64,000 nt of DNA from Geodermatophilus saharensis (lineage in GTDB: Bacteria; Actinomycetota; Actinomycetes; Mycobacteriales; Geodermatophilaceae), in assembly GCF_900188205.1 (NCBI RefSeq), contig NZ_FZOH01000002.1, positions 434,001-498,000 on the forward strand. Direction: 5' to 3'. Positions 7,954 to 17,151 of this stretch are shown one piece after another; position 1 is the first letter of the stretch, and every line of letters begins with the position of its first letter. The notes beneath the pieces were generated by a model. That model did no database searches, was not told where the DNA came from, and worked only from the letters and a program-made list of their open reading frames with translations. A program made the position numbers and the translations under genes.

Positions 7954-8418
7954 TCACCCGGGGACCGAGGCGACCTCGTCCGGGTCGTCGTCGCGGGCGG
8001 GGGGCTCGCTGCCGACGCGGGCGGGCAGCTCGGGCTCCGGCGGGGGCAGGGCGGCGGCACCGGCGACCGGGCGCGGCCGGGGCCGGCGCGGGACGGCGGC
8101 GCCGGCCCCGCCGCCGCGCCCGCGGTAGACCAGCAGCCCGGCGAGCGGATCGGGCACCGCGTCGAGCGCGGCACGGACGGCGGGCAGCGCGCGGAAGCGC
8201 TCGAGCCGGTCGTCGTCGTCGAAGGCGACCTCCAGCACGACGCCCCAGCGGGTGTCGTGCCACTCCCAGTACCGCGCGCCCTGGGTGACCGCGGCCTCGA
8301 CCAGGCCGTCCTCGTACGCCCGGCGCCAGGACGACGCCGGCTCGGCTCCGTCGAGCACCTCGACGGTGAGCCACTCGGCCACAGGGGCATGCTGGGCCGC
8401 CCGGCGCTCCCGGTCCAC
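7954..8418 (-). CDS. Conserved hypothetical protein
   Basis: A protein of up to 154 residues that I cannot assign to a named family. Residues about 13-105 look ordered and conserved ([37 protein letters not shown] segments, [10 protein letters not shown]). The rest is a Pro/Arg/Glu-rich tail. No membrane segment or signal peptide is present. GTG at 8418 gives the longest form; a GTG at 8382, starting at VAEWLTVEV, is equally plausible because neither has a clear ribosome site. It converges with slipin, with three bases between the stops. Confidence 0.6.
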   Translation of the reverse strand: MDRERRAAQHAPVAEWLTVEVLDGAEPASSWRRAYEDGLVEAAVTQGARYWEWHDTRWGVVLEVAFDDDDRLERFRALPAVRAALDAVPDPLAGLLVYRGRGGGAGAAVPRRPRPRPVAGAAALPPPEPELPARVGSEPPARDDDPDEVASVPG

Positions 8419-8478
8419 CCCCGGCTGTGGCGTGGGTCACACCGCCCCGCTGCCCGGCTCCGGGACTGCAGGACGAGG

Positions 8479-10329
8479 ATGACCGGCGTGGACGGTGCGG
8501 TGCAGCTGAGAGTTGCGATGGCCCAGGTCGACACCCGCGTGGGCGACCTCGACGGCAACGCCGCGCTCGTCGTGGAGTGGGCGGGGCGGGCCGCCGGCGA
8601 CGGCGCGCACCTGGTCGTGTTCCCCGAGATGACGCTGACCGGCTACCCGGCCGAGGACCTGGTGCTGCGGGAGTCCTTCGCCGCCGCCAGCGAGCACGCG
8701 CTCACCGACCTCGCCGGCGCGCTCGCCGAGCGGGGCCTCGGCGAGGTCGCCGTCGTCGTGGGGTACCTGGCGCACACCGAGGGCCCGGCCGCGATCGACA
8801 CCCCGCCGAGCGACGAGGAGACCCTCGACGACGAGCGGCCCGGCGACGCCAACCCCCGCCGCATCCAGCCCCGCAACGCCGCCGCGCTGCTGCACGGCGG
8901 GCGGGTGGTCGCCCGCTACGCCAAGCGGCACCTGCCCAACTACGGGGTCTTCGACGAGGCCCGCTACTTCGTGCCCGGCACCGAGCTGCCGGTGGTGCGG
9001 CTGCACGGCGCCGACGTCGCGCTGACCATCTGCGAGGACCTGTGGGTCGAGGGCGGCCCGTGCGGCGTGGTCGGGCAGGCCGGGGTCGACCTCGTCGTCT
9101 CGCCCAACGCCTCCCCCTACGAGCGGGCCAAGGACGACCTGCGGCTGCCGCTGGTGCGGCGCCGCGCGGCCGAGGCCCGCGCGCCGGTCGTCTACTGCAA
9201 CCTGGTGGGCGGGCAGGACGAGCTGGTCTTCGACGGCGACTCCCTCGTCGTCTCCGCCGACGGCGAGCTGCTGGCGCGCGCGCCGCAGTTCGTCGAGCAC
9301 CTGCTCTGCGTCGACCTCACCCTCGACCGCGGCCGGGCGCCGGAGCGGCGGGAGGGCCGGATCGGGCCGATGACGGTCACCCGCACCGTCGTCTCCGAGG
9401 AACCCGTGCCGGCCTTCGAGCCGCGGCCCGGGCAGGTCGCCGAGCCGCTGACCGACTGCGAGGAGGTCTGGCGGGCGCTGGTGCTGGGCCTGCGGGACTT
9501 CATCGACAAGAACGGCTTCCCGTCGGTCGTGTTCGGCCTGTCCGGCGGCATCGACTCGGCGCTGGTGGCCGCGCTGGCGGTCGACGCCCTCGGCGCCGAC
9601 CGGGTGCACGCCGTCGCGCTGCCGTCGCGGTGGTCCTCGGAGCACTCGCTCGCCGACGCCGAGGACAGCGCGCGGCGGCTGGGCCTGCACTTCTCGACCG
9701 TGCCGATCGCGCCGATGGTCGACGCGTTCGAGTCGGCGGTGGACCTGTCGGGGACCGCGGCGGAGAACCTGCAGGCCCGCATCCGCGGCACGCTGCTCAT
9801 GGGCCTGTCCAACCAGCACGGGCACCTGCTGCTGACCACCGGCAACAAGAGCGAGGTCGCCGTCGGCTACTCGACCCTCTACGGCGACGCCGCCGGCGGG
9901 TTCGCGCCGATCAAGGACGTGCCCAAGACGCTGGTGTGGGAGCTGGCCCGCTGGCGCAACGCGCACGCCCGCGACCGCGGCGAGACCGAGCCGGTCCCGC
10001 AGAACTCCATCGACAAGCCGCCGTCGGCCGAGCTCGCGCCCGGGCAGAAGGACAGCGACTCGCTGCCCTCCTACGAGGAGCTCGACGCCGTCGTCGCCGA
10101 CTACGTCGACCGCGACCTCGGCATGGCCCAGCTGCTCGAGCGCGGCCACGACCCCGAGGTGGTCGCCCGGGTGCTGCGGCTGGTCGACGTCGCGGAGTTC
10201 AAGCGCCGGCAGTCCGCGCCCGGCACGAAGATCAGCCTCAAGGCGTTCGGCCGCGACCGGCGGCTGCCCATCACCAACCGCTGGCGGGAGAGCCTGCCCA
10301 GCGTCCGCGAGGGAGCGGCGCAGTCATGA
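8479..10329 (+). CDS. nadE: Glutamine-dependent NAD+ synthetase
   Basis: The last step of NAD synthesis: amidation of nicotinate adenine dinucleotide using glutamine and ATP. The 616-residue protein has an N-terminal nitrilase-type glutaminase with catalytic Glu50, Lys149 and Cys185 (TICEDLW). The C-terminal synthetase has the ATP-pyrophosphatase P-loop LSGGIDSAL (about 354-361) and [18 protein letters not shown]. An acidic insertion around residues 108-130 is unusual. ATG 8479 follows GGACGAGG; GTG 8488 is an alternative. The stop overlaps the panB start (ATGA), so the two are translationally coupled. Confidence 0.94.
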   Translation: MTGVDGAVQLRVAMAQVDTRVGDLDGNAALVVEWAGRAAGDGAHLVVFPEMTLTGYPAEDLVLRESFAAASEHALTDLAGALAERGLGEVAVVVGYLAHTEGPAAIDTPPSDEETLDDERPGDANPRRIQPRNAAALLHGGRVVARYAKRHLPNYGVFDEARYFVPGTELPVVRLHGADVALTICEDLWVEGGPCGVVGQAGVDLVVSPNASPYERAKDDLRLPLVRRRAAEARAPVVYCNLVGGQDELVFDGDSLVVSADGELLARAPQFVEHLLCVDLTLDRGRAPERREGRIGPMTVTRTVVSEEPVPAFEPRPGQVAEPLTDCEEVWRALVLGLRDFIDKNGFPSVVFGLSGGIDSALVAALAVDALGADRVHAVALPSRWSSEHSLADAEDSARRLGLHFSTVPIAPMVDAFESAVDLSGTAAENLQARIRGTLLMGLSNQHGHLLLTTGNKSEVAVGYSTLYGDAAGGFAPIKDVPKTLVWELARWRNAHARDRGETEPVPQNSIDKPPSAELAPGQKDSDSLPSYEELDAVVADYVDRDLGMAQLLERGHDPEVVARVLRLVDVAEFKRRQSAPGTKISLKAFGRDRRLPITNRWRESLPSVREGAAQS

Positions 10330-11156
10330 CCGAGTCGGTTCTCTACGGCGGGACGTCGACCGCGCGGGTGCGCATCCACCACCTGCAGCAGGCCAAGGAG
10401 CGCGGGGAGAGGTGGTCGATGCTCACCGCCTACGACACCTACGCGGCCGCGGTGTTCGAGGAGGCCGGCATCCCGGTGCTGCTGGTCGGGGACTCGGCGG
10501 GCAACGTCGTCCTCGGGCACTCCTCGACCGTGCCGGTGACGGTCGAGGACCTGCTGCTGATGACGAAGGCCGTCACCCGCTCGACCACGCGGGTGCTGGT
10601 GGTGACCGACCTGCCCTTCGGCAGCTACGAGGCCGGCCCGCAGCAGGCGTTCACCACCGCCGTCCGGATGATGAAGGAGGGCGGCGCGCAGGCGGTCAAG
10701 CTCGAGGGCGGGGTGCGCGTGGCGCCGCAGATCCGGCTGCTCAGCGAGAACGGCATCCCCGTGATGGCCCACGTCGGGTTCACGCCGCAGAGCGAGCACG
10801 CCCTCGGCGGGTTCCGGGTGCAGGGCCGCGGCGCCGGGGCCGAGCAGCTGCTGGCCGACGCGCACGCGGTGCAGGAGGCCGGCGCGTTCGCCGTCGTCCT
10901 GGAGATGGTGCCCGCCCCGCTGGCCGCTAAGGTGACCCAGGAGCTGACCATCCCGACGATCGGCATCGGCGCCGGGCCCGACTGCGACGCCCAGGTGCTG
11001 GTCTGGCCCGACATGGCCGGGCTCAACGGCGGGCGGGTGCCGCGCTTCGTGAAGAAGTACGCCGACCTGCGCGGGGAGCTGCTGCGCGCGGCCCGCGAGT
11101 ACGCCGACGACGTCCGCGGCGGCGCCTTCCCCGGCCCGGAGCACGGCTTCGAGTAG
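10326..11156 (+). CDS. panB: 3-methyl-2-oxobutanoate hydroxymethyltransferase
   Basis: Transfers a hydroxymethyl group from methylene-tetrahydrofolate to ketoisovalerate, making ketopantoate for pantothenate and CoA. The 276-residue protein has the expected TIM-barrel motifs. These are [17 protein letters not shown], the metal-binding [43 protein letters not shown] with the catalytic Glu, and [19 protein letters not shown]. The ATG overlaps the nadE stop by four bases. panC and panD are not nearby. Folate (folE), NAD (nadE, nadA) and CoA genes are all present in the window. Confidence 0.95.
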   Translation: MTESVLYGGTSTARVRIHHLQQAKERGERWSMLTAYDTYAAAVFEEAGIPVLLVGDSAGNVVLGHSSTVPVTVEDLLLMTKAVTRSTTRVLVVTDLPFGSYEAGPQQAFTTAVRMMKEGGAQAVKLEGGVRVAPQIRLLSENGIPVMAHVGFTPQSEHALGGFRVQGRGAGAEQLLADAHAVQEAGAFAVVLEMVPAPLAAKVTQELTIPTIGIGAGPDCDAQVLVWPDMAGLNGGRVPRFVKKYADLRGELLRAAREYADDVRGGAFPGPEHGFE

Positions 11157-11190
11157 CGGTCGCCGCTCGCGCGCCGAGTGGGCAGGTGCG

Positions 11191-11220
11191 GTCGCCGACA
11201 CGCGCCGGCACGCCGGCGAC
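11191..11220. terminator. Candidate hairpin between convergent genes
   Basis: GTCGCCG (11191-11197) pairs with CGGCGAC (11214-11220) around a GC-rich loop, in the 79-base gap between panB and the convergent DUF2784 gene. An outer CGAGTG/CACTCG pair (11175-11180, 11237-11242) could extend it. There is no T-run, as is usual in such high-GC genomes. Confidence 0.4.
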
Positions 11221-11235
11221 GGCGGCTCCGACCGC

Positions 11236-11613
11236 TCACTCGGGCCGGGCGGCGGGGTGCCGGCGGCGGGCACGGGCGACGAGCAGGCCGTAGCCGACGG
11301 CGTTGAGACCGAACGCCGCGGTGTACAGGCCGACCTGGACGGCGGGCGAGCCGACGTCGAGGCCGAGCGGGCCGAACACGTGGTGGCCGAGGAAGCCGTC
11401 GTCGTAGGGCGCCGCCCCGGCGCGCTCGCGCAGCGCGAGCTCCAGCGTGGTCAGCGGGCACGGGGCCCCGGCCAGGTTCACCGCCAGGACGGCGAGGGCC
11501 ACCGGCGCGTGCAGCAGCACCAGCCGCGGCCACCGGAGGGCGAGCAGCGCGCCGGTCAGCACCACCAGGACGACGGCCGCGTGCAGGACCGCGACCGCGT
11601 GCGCGAGCAGCAC
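11236..11613 (-). CDS. DUF2784 family membrane protein
   Basis: A 125-residue integral membrane protein with about four hydrophobic helices (AVAVLHAAVVLVVLTGALLAL, LLHAPVALAVLAVNLAG, and two after residue 85). The DUF2784 signature CPLTTLELALRERAGAAPYDDGFLGHHVF is present, with the conserved Cys near residue 52. The function of the family is unknown. It is monocistronic and divergent from the glycosyltransferase. Confidence 0.85.
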   Translation of the reverse strand: MLLAHAVAVLHAAVVLVVLTGALLALRWPRLVLLHAPVALAVLAVNLAGAPCPLTTLELALRERAGAAPYDDGFLGHHVFGPLGLDVGSPAVQVGLYTAAFGLNAVGYGLLVARARRRHPAARPE

Positions 11614-11684
11614 GGTCCCATCCTCCCGCGCCCCGGCGCGCCGGTGCCTTGTGCCGACCCCCGGACTCCGGCCAGCCTGGCAGG

Positions 11685-12794
11685 GTGCGCGTCCTGGTGG
11701 TGGCCTCCCCGCTGACCGGCCACGTGCTGCCGCTGGTGCCGCTGGCCCTCGCGCTGCGGGACGCCGGCGCCGAGGTCACCGTCGCCACCGCCGGTGACGG
11801 CGTCGCCGCCTGCCCGCCGGAGCTCTCGCCCACCGACGTCGCGCCCGGGCTGCGGCTGGGTCCGCTGTTCGGCCGGCTGATGCTGCGCCACCCGAGGCTG
11901 GCGCGCCGCGAGCTGGCCGGCCGGGGTGGCACCGACGCCGTCGGGCTGCTGTTCGGCGCACTCGGCGCGCGCACGGCCGACGGCGTCCTGGCCCTGGCCG
12001 ACCGCCTGCGGCCGGACCTGGTGGTGCACGAACCGCTGGCACCGGCCGGTGCGGAGGTCGCCGGCCGGCTCGGCGTCCCGGCGGTGCTCGCCGAGGGCAA
12101 CCTCTTCGACGCCCGGCGGCTGCGCACCGCCGCCCTGGGCGGCTACCGGGCCACCCGCGGCCCGGGCGAGCTGCCGGAGCCGGCGGAGGTGCTGACCTCG
12201 GCGCCGCCGAGCCTGGTCGGCCCGCGGGAGGGACGGCCGGTGCGCTTCGTGCCGTGGACGCCCGAGCGGCCCTTCGACGAGACGTTCACCCGCCCGGGCG
12301 CCCAGCCGCGGGTGCTGGTCAGCCGCAGCACCGTGGCCTCCCCCGGCCGGGACCGGCTGATGACCGACGTCGCCGCCGCGGCCGCGGGCACCGACCTCGA
12401 CGTCGTCCTCGTCCGGCCCGACCGGTGGGTGACCCGCCGCCGGCTGCCGCCGCAGGTCCGCACGACGGGCTGGCTGCCGTTCCCGCGGGCGCTGCCCGCC
12501 GCCGCCGGCGTCGTGCACCACGGCGGCGCCGGCACCGTGCTCACCGCCCTGGCCACCGGGGTGCCGCAGCTGGTCGTGCGCGGCGCCGGCGACCGGCGCA
12601 CCAACGCCGACCTGGTCGCCGTCCGCGGCGCGGGCATCGCCACCGAGCCCGGCGAGGTCACCCCGGCGCAGCTCGAGCGGCTGGCCGCCGACCCGGCGCT
12701 CGCGTCCGCCGCGCGGGAGGTAGCCGCCGAGATCGCCGCGATGCCCGCGCCGGCCGACGTGGTGCCCGCGCTGCTGTCACTCGCCGGCCGCTGA
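11685..12794 (+). CDS. GT-B glycosyltransferase, UGT/MGT-like
   Basis: A 369-residue activated-sugar glycosyltransferase resembling macrolide and UDP-glucuronosyl transferases. The N-terminal Rossmann domain begins VRVLVVASPLTGHVLPLVPLALALRDAG. The C-terminal donor-binding domain has PFPRALPAAAGVVHHGGAGTV followed by TALATGVPQLV, with the HHGGAGT donor motif. Family members glycosylate lipophilic small molecules or lipids. No biosynthetic cluster surrounds it, so the acceptor is unknown. The GTG start at 11685 begins exactly at the conserved N-terminal strand. Confidence 0.85.
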   Translation: MRVLVVASPLTGHVLPLVPLALALRDAGAEVTVATAGDGVAACPPELSPTDVAPGLRLGPLFGRLMLRHPRLARRELAGRGGTDAVGLLFGALGARTADGVLALADRLRPDLVVHEPLAPAGAEVAGRLGVPAVLAEGNLFDARRLRTAALGGYRATRGPGELPEPAEVLTSAPPSLVGPREGRPVRFVPWTPERPFDETFTRPGAQPRVLVSRSTVASPGRDRLMTDVAAAAAGTDLDVVLVRPDRWVTRRRLPPQVRTTGWLPFPRALPAAAGVVHHGGAGTVLTALATGVPQLVVRGAGDRRTNADLVAVRGAGIATEPGEVTPAQLERLAADPALASAAREVAAEIAAMPAPADVVPALLSLAGR

Positions 12795-12812
12795 GCGGCG
12801 CCTCGCCCCCCG

Positions 12813-12998
12813 TCAGTCGCCGTCGCGCCACTCGCGGTCCTCGGCGTCGAGGCGCTCGTTGCGCTCGGCCACCGACTGCAACGCGTGCTCGGCCTCCTCC
12901 CGGGTGGCGTAGGGCCCCAGCCGGTGCCGCTCGGCGCACCCGTCCCGGTCCTCCACGGTGTTGTGCTTGAGGCAGTAGAACCACGGTCCCTGCGCCAC
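12813..12998 (-). CDS. Small conserved actinobacterial protein, SPOR-like
   Basis: A 61-residue acidic cytosolic protein. It starts VAQGPWFYCLKHNTVED, includes RLGPYATREEAEHAL resembling the end of SPOR-type repeats, and finishes with charged residues. Two cysteines (CLKH and GCAE) may bind a metal. GTG follows a strong GGAGG ribosome site. Similar short proteins are common in actinobacteria without a known role. It converges on the glycosyltransferase gene. Confidence 0.7.
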   Translation of the reverse strand: MAQGPWFYCLKHNTVEDRDGCAERHRLGPYATREEAEHALQSVAERNERLDAEDREWRDGD

Positions 12999-13144
12999 GG
13001 GCGCACCTCCTCCTCGACGGGCCGTCCCGGAGCGGTGCCCCGGTGGTGCCTGCACCCCACCCTGCCGCACCACCCCGCCGGAGCGCGACGGCGCCCGTGC
13101 CCGGCGGGCACCGCCCCGGCCGGGCATGCGGCATCCTCCAGCGC

Positions 13145-14287
13145 GTGACCGCCCGACGTCCTGGTCCCGCCGTCCCGCCGGCCTCGCCGCGCCGGGACGG
13201 CGCCGAGGGCCGCGCCGCCGCCCTGCTGCTCGCCGCCCTGCTGGTCACCGGCGGCGCCACCGGACTGGTCAACCTGGCCCTCGACGGCGTGGTCGGCGAC
13301 GCCGTCACCCGCCTCACCTACGGCGCCACGATGCTCGCCTGCGTGCTGGCCGCGGTGCCGCTGGTGGTGCGCCGCCGCGTCGGCCGGTGGCAGACCTTCG
13401 GCCTGGTGCTGCTCGGCGACCTCGTCTACGCCGTCGTCGCGCTGTGCGTCGAGGACCCGGTGCGCTACGCGACGCCGCTGATGCTGCTGTTCCCCGCGGT
13501 GGTGGCGGCCTGGTTCCTGCGGCCGTGGATGCTGGCCGTGCACATGGCGGCCACCCCGCTGGTGGTGCTGGTCGCCCTGTGGGGCAGCTACCCCTCCACG
13601 GCCGCCCTCGCCGTCCAGGTCGGGGTGCACGCCGGCATGCTCGACGTCGTCGCCGCCACCGTGAGCGTGCTGCGGCGCCGCGAGCGGCGGCTGCTGGCCG
13701 CCACCGAGGAGCTCTCGCAGCGCGACCCGCTCACCGGCCTGGCCAACCGCCGCCACCTCGTCGAGGCGGCGCCGCGCACGTGGCGGCAGGCCCGCCGCGA
13801 GGGCCTGCGGGTGGCGGCCATGGTCATCGACCTCGACCACTTCAAGCGGGTCAACGACGTCCACGGGCACGCCGTCGGCGACGCCGTGCTGCAGGCCGTG
13901 GCCGGGGCGCTGGCCGCCACGGTCCGGCCCAGCGACGTCCTCGCCCGCCTCGGTGGCGAGGAGCTGGTGGTCCTCGGCCTGGTCGGCGACCCCGCCGAGG
14001 CCGGGCGGCTGGCCGAGCGGCTGCGGCACGCGGTGGCGGCCGCCCGCACCCCGCAGGGCCACGGCGTCACCGCCTCGATCGGCGTCGCGCTGACCCGGCC
14101 GGTCGACGGCGAGGACCCCGCCGCGGCGCTGTGGTGGCTGGTCGACCGGGCCGACGCGGCCATGTACGAGGCCAAGCGGAGCGGCCGCGACCGGGTCGCC
14201 GGGTCCGCCCCGCCCCGCCCCCGGCCGGCACCGGCCGGCGAGCTGCTCGACCCCCCGACCGTCCCGGGACCGGCGCTGCCCTCCTGA
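13145..14287 (+). CDS. Membrane diguanylate cyclase (GGDEF)
   Basis: A 380-residue c-di-GMP synthase. Residues about 22-185 hold several membrane helices (LLLAALLVTGGATGLVNLAL, MLACVLAAVPLVV, FGLVLLGDLVYAVVALCV, MLLFPAVVAAWFL). A GGDEF domain follows from about residue 195 (RDPLTGLANRRHLVEA, VIDLDHFKRVNDVHGHAVGDAVL). The active-site motif is GGEEL, an accepted variant, and an RxxD inhibitory site (RPSD) precedes it at the canonical five-residue spacing. This suggests an active, feedback-inhibited enzyme. The Pro-rich tail is probably disordered. It is monocistronic, with the start set by the conserved reading frame. Confidence 0.9.
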   Translation: MTARRPGPAVPPASPRRDGAEGRAAALLLAALLVTGGATGLVNLALDGVVGDAVTRLTYGATMLACVLAAVPLVVRRRVGRWQTFGLVLLGDLVYAVVALCVEDPVRYATPLMLLFPAVVAAWFLRPWMLAVHMAATPLVVLVALWGSYPSTAALAVQVGVHAGMLDVVAATVSVLRRRERRLLAATEELSQRDPLTGLANRRHLVEAAPRTWRQARREGLRVAAMVIDLDHFKRVNDVHGHAVGDAVLQAVAGALAATVRPSDVLARLGGEELVVLGLVGDPAEAGRLAERLRHAVAAARTPQGHGVTASIGVALTRPVDGEDPAAALWWLVDRADAAMYEAKRSGRDRVAGSAPPRPRPAPAGELLDPPTVPGPALPS

Positions 14288-14346
14288 CGCCGGCCGTCCC
14301 CCGTCCCACCCGGTGGCGGCGGCGTTTCTCTGCTTCCCTGTTCCCC

Positions 14347-15636
14347 ATGACGCTGGTCGTCCCGGACCCGACGCGGACGGTGCCGCTGCCGCTGCGGCAG
14401 CAGGCCGACGTCCGCGACCGGTGGCTGACCCAGCGGCTGCTCGACGTGCTGCCCGGCCTCATGGACCGCGCCGGCATCGACCTGTGGATCGTCACCGGCC
14501 GGGAGAACAACGAGGACCCCGTGCTGGCCACCCTGCTGCCGGCGGCGTGGCTGTCGGCCCGGCGGCGGGTGGTGCTGCTGCTGCACCGCAGCGACGACGG
14601 CGTCACGCCGGTCGCCGTCTCCCGGTACCCGGTGGGCCAGTTCCTGTCCGGCTGGTCCCCGGAGGACGGCGGGCAGTGGGACGCCGTGCGGCGGGTCGTC
14701 GAGCAGGCCGCACCGCGCCGCATCGGCGTCGACGTCTCGGCCTCCTGCGCGCCGGCCGACGGGCTCACCGTCTCCGAGCACCGGGCGCTCACCGCCGCCC
14801 TGGGCCCGTGGGCGCAGCGCCTGGTGCCGGCCGAGGAGCTCGCCGTCGGCTGGCTGGAGACCCGGCTGCCGGAGGAGGTCGCCGCCCTCGACGCGCTCAA
14901 CCGGCTCACCGCCCGGGTGCTGCGGCAGTCGCTGTCCCCCGCCGCCCTGACACCGGGCGTGACGACGGCGGCCGACCTCGCCTGGTGGCTGCACCAGCGG
15001 CTGGCCGACCTCGGCGTCCCGCCGTGGTTCCACCCCGGTGTCACCGCGCAGCGGGCCGGGGTGCCGCTGCGCGACGACGGCGGCGTGCCGCTGCCGGCGG
15101 TGCCGCAGGACGCCGTCCTGCAGCCCGGTGACCTGGTCACCTGCGACGCGGGGCTGGTCAGCCTCGGGCTGGCCACCGACCTGCAGCGCAGCGGCTACCT
15201 GCTGCGCCCCGGCGAGACCGCTCCCCCGCCCGGGCTGCAGGCGGCCTGGACCGCCGGCACCCGGGTGCGGGCGCTGACCGCCGAGGCGCTCGTCCCCGGC
15301 CGCACCGGCAACGAGGTCCTCGCCGCCGCCCGCGCCGCCGCCGACGCCGAGGGGCTGGCCGCGGAGGTGTACTCCCACCCCGTCGGCGTGCACGGGCACG
15401 GCGCCGGCCCGGTCATCGGCCGCTGGGACGACCAGGCCCCGCTCCCCGGTGCCGGCGAGCGGGTGCTGCACGCCGGCACCGTCTACGCGCTCGAGCTGGC
15501 GGTGCGCGCGACGGTGCCGGAGTGGGGCGGGCAGGGCGTGCGGCTGGCGCTGGAGGAGGGCGTGGTCCTCACCCCCTCCGGGACCTCGTTCCTCGGCTCC
15601 CCGCAGCAGGAGCTGTGGACGGTGCCCGCGTCCTGA
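14347..15636 (+). CDS. M24 family metallopeptidase (Xaa-Pro aminopeptidase-like)
   Basis: A 429-residue pita-bread metallopeptidase or creatinase-like protein. The N-terminal domain (residues about 20-190, WIVTGRENNEDPV) precedes a C-terminal M24 fold. Likely dinuclear-metal ligands are the aspartates of TCDAGLVSLGLATDLQR, the histidine of HPVGVHGHGAGP, and the glutamates of ELAVRA and LALEEGVVL. Substrates may be proline-containing peptides or related amides. ATG follows the diguanylate cyclase gene by 59 bases. It may share that transcript or have its own promoter. Confidence 0.85.
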   Translation: MTLVVPDPTRTVPLPLRQQADVRDRWLTQRLLDVLPGLMDRAGIDLWIVTGRENNEDPVLATLLPAAWLSARRRVVLLLHRSDDGVTPVAVSRYPVGQFLSGWSPEDGGQWDAVRRVVEQAAPRRIGVDVSASCAPADGLTVSEHRALTAALGPWAQRLVPAEELAVGWLETRLPEEVAALDALNRLTARVLRQSLSPAALTPGVTTAADLAWWLHQRLADLGVPPWFHPGVTAQRAGVPLRDDGGVPLPAVPQDAVLQPGDLVTCDAGLVSLGLATDLQRSGYLLRPGETAPPPGLQAAWTAGTRVRALTAEALVPGRTGNEVLAAARAAADAEGLAAEVYSHPVGVHGHGAGPVIGRWDDQAPLPGAGERVLHAGTVYALELAVRATVPEWGGQGVRLALEEGVVLTPSGTSFLGSPQQELWTVPAS

Positions 15637-15637
15637 C

Positions 15638-16627
15638 TCAGCTCGACGGCCGGCGCCGCCGGGCCCGCATGAGCAGGTCACCGGGGCGGGGCACCGCCCA
15701 GGCGGCCCGGCTGAGCGGGCTGGTGGTCAGCGCCTGGTCGGCGTGGGCGCCGCGGACCCGCCCCGGCCCGGGCGTCGGGGTGTCGAGGATGTCGGTGCCG
15801 TCGTCGGGACGGTCGCTCGACTGCGCGCGCGGGCCCACCACCGACAGCAGCGCGTCGGTCAGGGCCGGGCTCACCTTCTGGCCGGTGAGGAAGCCGAAGG
15901 CGGCGTCGCCGACGGGCACCTCCCGGCGCGGGTGCTCGGCCAGCCGGACGACGGCCTCGGCGACCAGCTCGGGGGCGTACACCGGCGGCGGGGGCTTCGG
16001 CATCGACCCGGTGCGGCTGCGGGAGTGCTCGAAGAACGGCGTCGCGATGCTGGCCGGCAGCACCGTGCTCACCGAGACCGGGGAGCCGGCGTCGGCGAGC
16101 TCCATCCGCAGCGCGTCGTAGAACAGCCGCAGCGCCGCCTTGCTGGCCGAGTAGGCCGCGTGCAGCGGCAGCGCGCGGTGGCTCTCGATGGAGCCGATGC
16201 CGACCAGCACTCCGCCGCCGCCGCGCTCGAGCAGCGGGACGGCGGCCTTGGCGGCGGCGACGTGACCGAGGTAGTTGACCTCGGTGACCCGGCGGAACTC
16301 GGCCATGGTGGTGTCGGCGACGGTGGCGTAGACGCTGACCGCCGGGACGGTGACCCAGGTGTCCACCCGGCCGAAGCGCTCCTCCGCGGCCGCGGCGAGC
16401 GCGGTGACGGCGTCGTCGTCGGAGACGTCGGTGGGCACCGCGGCGGCCTCCGCGCCGTGGTCCCGGAGCTCGTCGACGAGCGTGGCCAGCGCCTCCACCG
16501 ACCGCGAGGCCACGACGATGCGGGTGACCCCGCGGGCGACGAACTCCAGCGCCGTCGCCCGGCCGATGCCGCTGGAGGCACCGAGGACGACGACGACCTG
16601 GTCGGTCAGGGGGCGCAGGCTGCTCAT
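15638..16627 (-). CDS. Short-chain dehydrogenase/reductase
   Basis: A 329-residue classical SDR with a C-terminal extension. The cofactor motif GASSGIGRA is at about residues 17-25, followed by the early segment TRIVVASRS. The catalytic Ser-Tyr-Lys set is present in GIGSIES and YSASKAALRLF. The substrate pocket includes PASIATPFFEHSR. The last 70 residues are Pro/Arg-rich and probably disordered. This form is common in actinobacteria and plants, acting on varied alcohols or ketones. Its stop lies two bases from the convergent M24 peptidase stop. Confidence 0.87.
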   Translation of the reverse strand: MSSLRPLTDQVVVVLGASSGIGRATALEFVARGVTRIVVASRSVEALATLVDELRDHGAEAAAVPTDVSDDDAVTALAAAAEERFGRVDTWVTVPAVSVYATVADTTMAEFRRVTEVNYLGHVAAAKAAVPLLERGGGGVLVGIGSIESHRALPLHAAYSASKAALRLFYDALRMELADAGSPVSVSTVLPASIATPFFEHSRSRTGSMPKPPPPVYAPELVAEAVVRLAEHPRREVPVGDAAFGFLTGQKVSPALTDALLSVVGPRAQSSDRPDDGTDILDTPTPGPGRVRGAHADQALTTSPLSRAAWAVPRPGDLLMRARRRRPSS

Positions 16628-16651
16628 GGCGTCCCGGTACCCCGCCGGCGG

Positions 16652-17077
16652 TCAGCTCTCCCGCGCCCTGCGCGTCTCCCGGTCGTTGGCCTTCTGGATG
16701 GCGTCGACCAGCTCGTCCTTCGTCATCGACGACCGGCCGTGGACGTCGAGCCGCCGCGCGACGTCCATCAGGTGCTCCTTGGTGGCGTTGGCGTCGACGC
16801 CGCCCCTGGTCTCGCGGTTCGTGTCGGCGCCGCCCTCGGCCTGCGCGTCGCTGGGGCCCGTGTGGTCCTTCGGTTCCCAGTGGTCGCCGACCTTCTCGTG
16901 GGTGTGCTTGACCGCCGCCCACGCGACCCGGTTGGCCCGCTGCTCGTCGCCGTCGTAGGTCTCGACGGCGGAGTCGTGGGTCTTGGCCCAGGTGCGCTGT
17001 GCCTTCTCGTCCGAGCGCTGCAGGGTGCTGGGGATCTCCTCGGGCTCGGCGTCCCCGCCCTTGGTCGTCTTGGGCAT
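16652..17077 (-). CDS. chaB: ChaB-domain protein with C-terminal Rho-N/SAP-like motif
   Basis: A 141-residue hydrophilic protein. Residues about 10-75 match ChaB (EEIPSTLQRSDEKAQRTWAK, then AWAAVKHTHEKVGDHWEPK), named for proximity to a cation transporter in E. coli. Residues 100-140 (KEHLMDVARRLDVHG, then MTKDELVDAIQKAN) resemble the Rho N-terminal or SAP helical motif that binds nucleic acid. This two-part layout recurs in actinobacteria, often with stress genes, but the function is not established. It precedes the SDR on the same strand, 24 bases away. Confidence 0.8.
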   Translation of the reverse strand: MPKTTKGGDAEPEEIPSTLQRSDEKAQRTWAKTHDSAVETYDGDEQRANRVAWAAVKHTHEKVGDHWEPKDHTGPSDAQAEGGADTNRETRGGVDANATKEHLMDVARRLDVHGRSSMTKDELVDAIQKANDRETRRARES

Positions 17078-17107
17078 GGCGGTCCACTACCCCGTGGGCA
17101 GCGGCGG

Positions 17108-17140
17108 GACCCGCGGCGGGGTGCCACCCCGCCGCGGGTC
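17108..17140 (-). terminator. Strong hairpin after polysaccharide deacetylase gene
   Basis: A perfect 15-bp stem (17108-17122 with 17126-17140) has a 3-nt loop, 12 bases beyond the deacetylase stop in the direction of transcription. No T-run is seen. It separates the deacetylase from chaB. Confidence 0.75.
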
Positions 17141-17151
17141 GGTTCGTCCGG

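Noticed and set aside
13126..15636. 836-codon frame spanning the GGDEF and M24 genes
   Set aside because: The first half is an out-of-frame shadow of the GGDEF gene. Only the part from 14347 encodes the peptidase.
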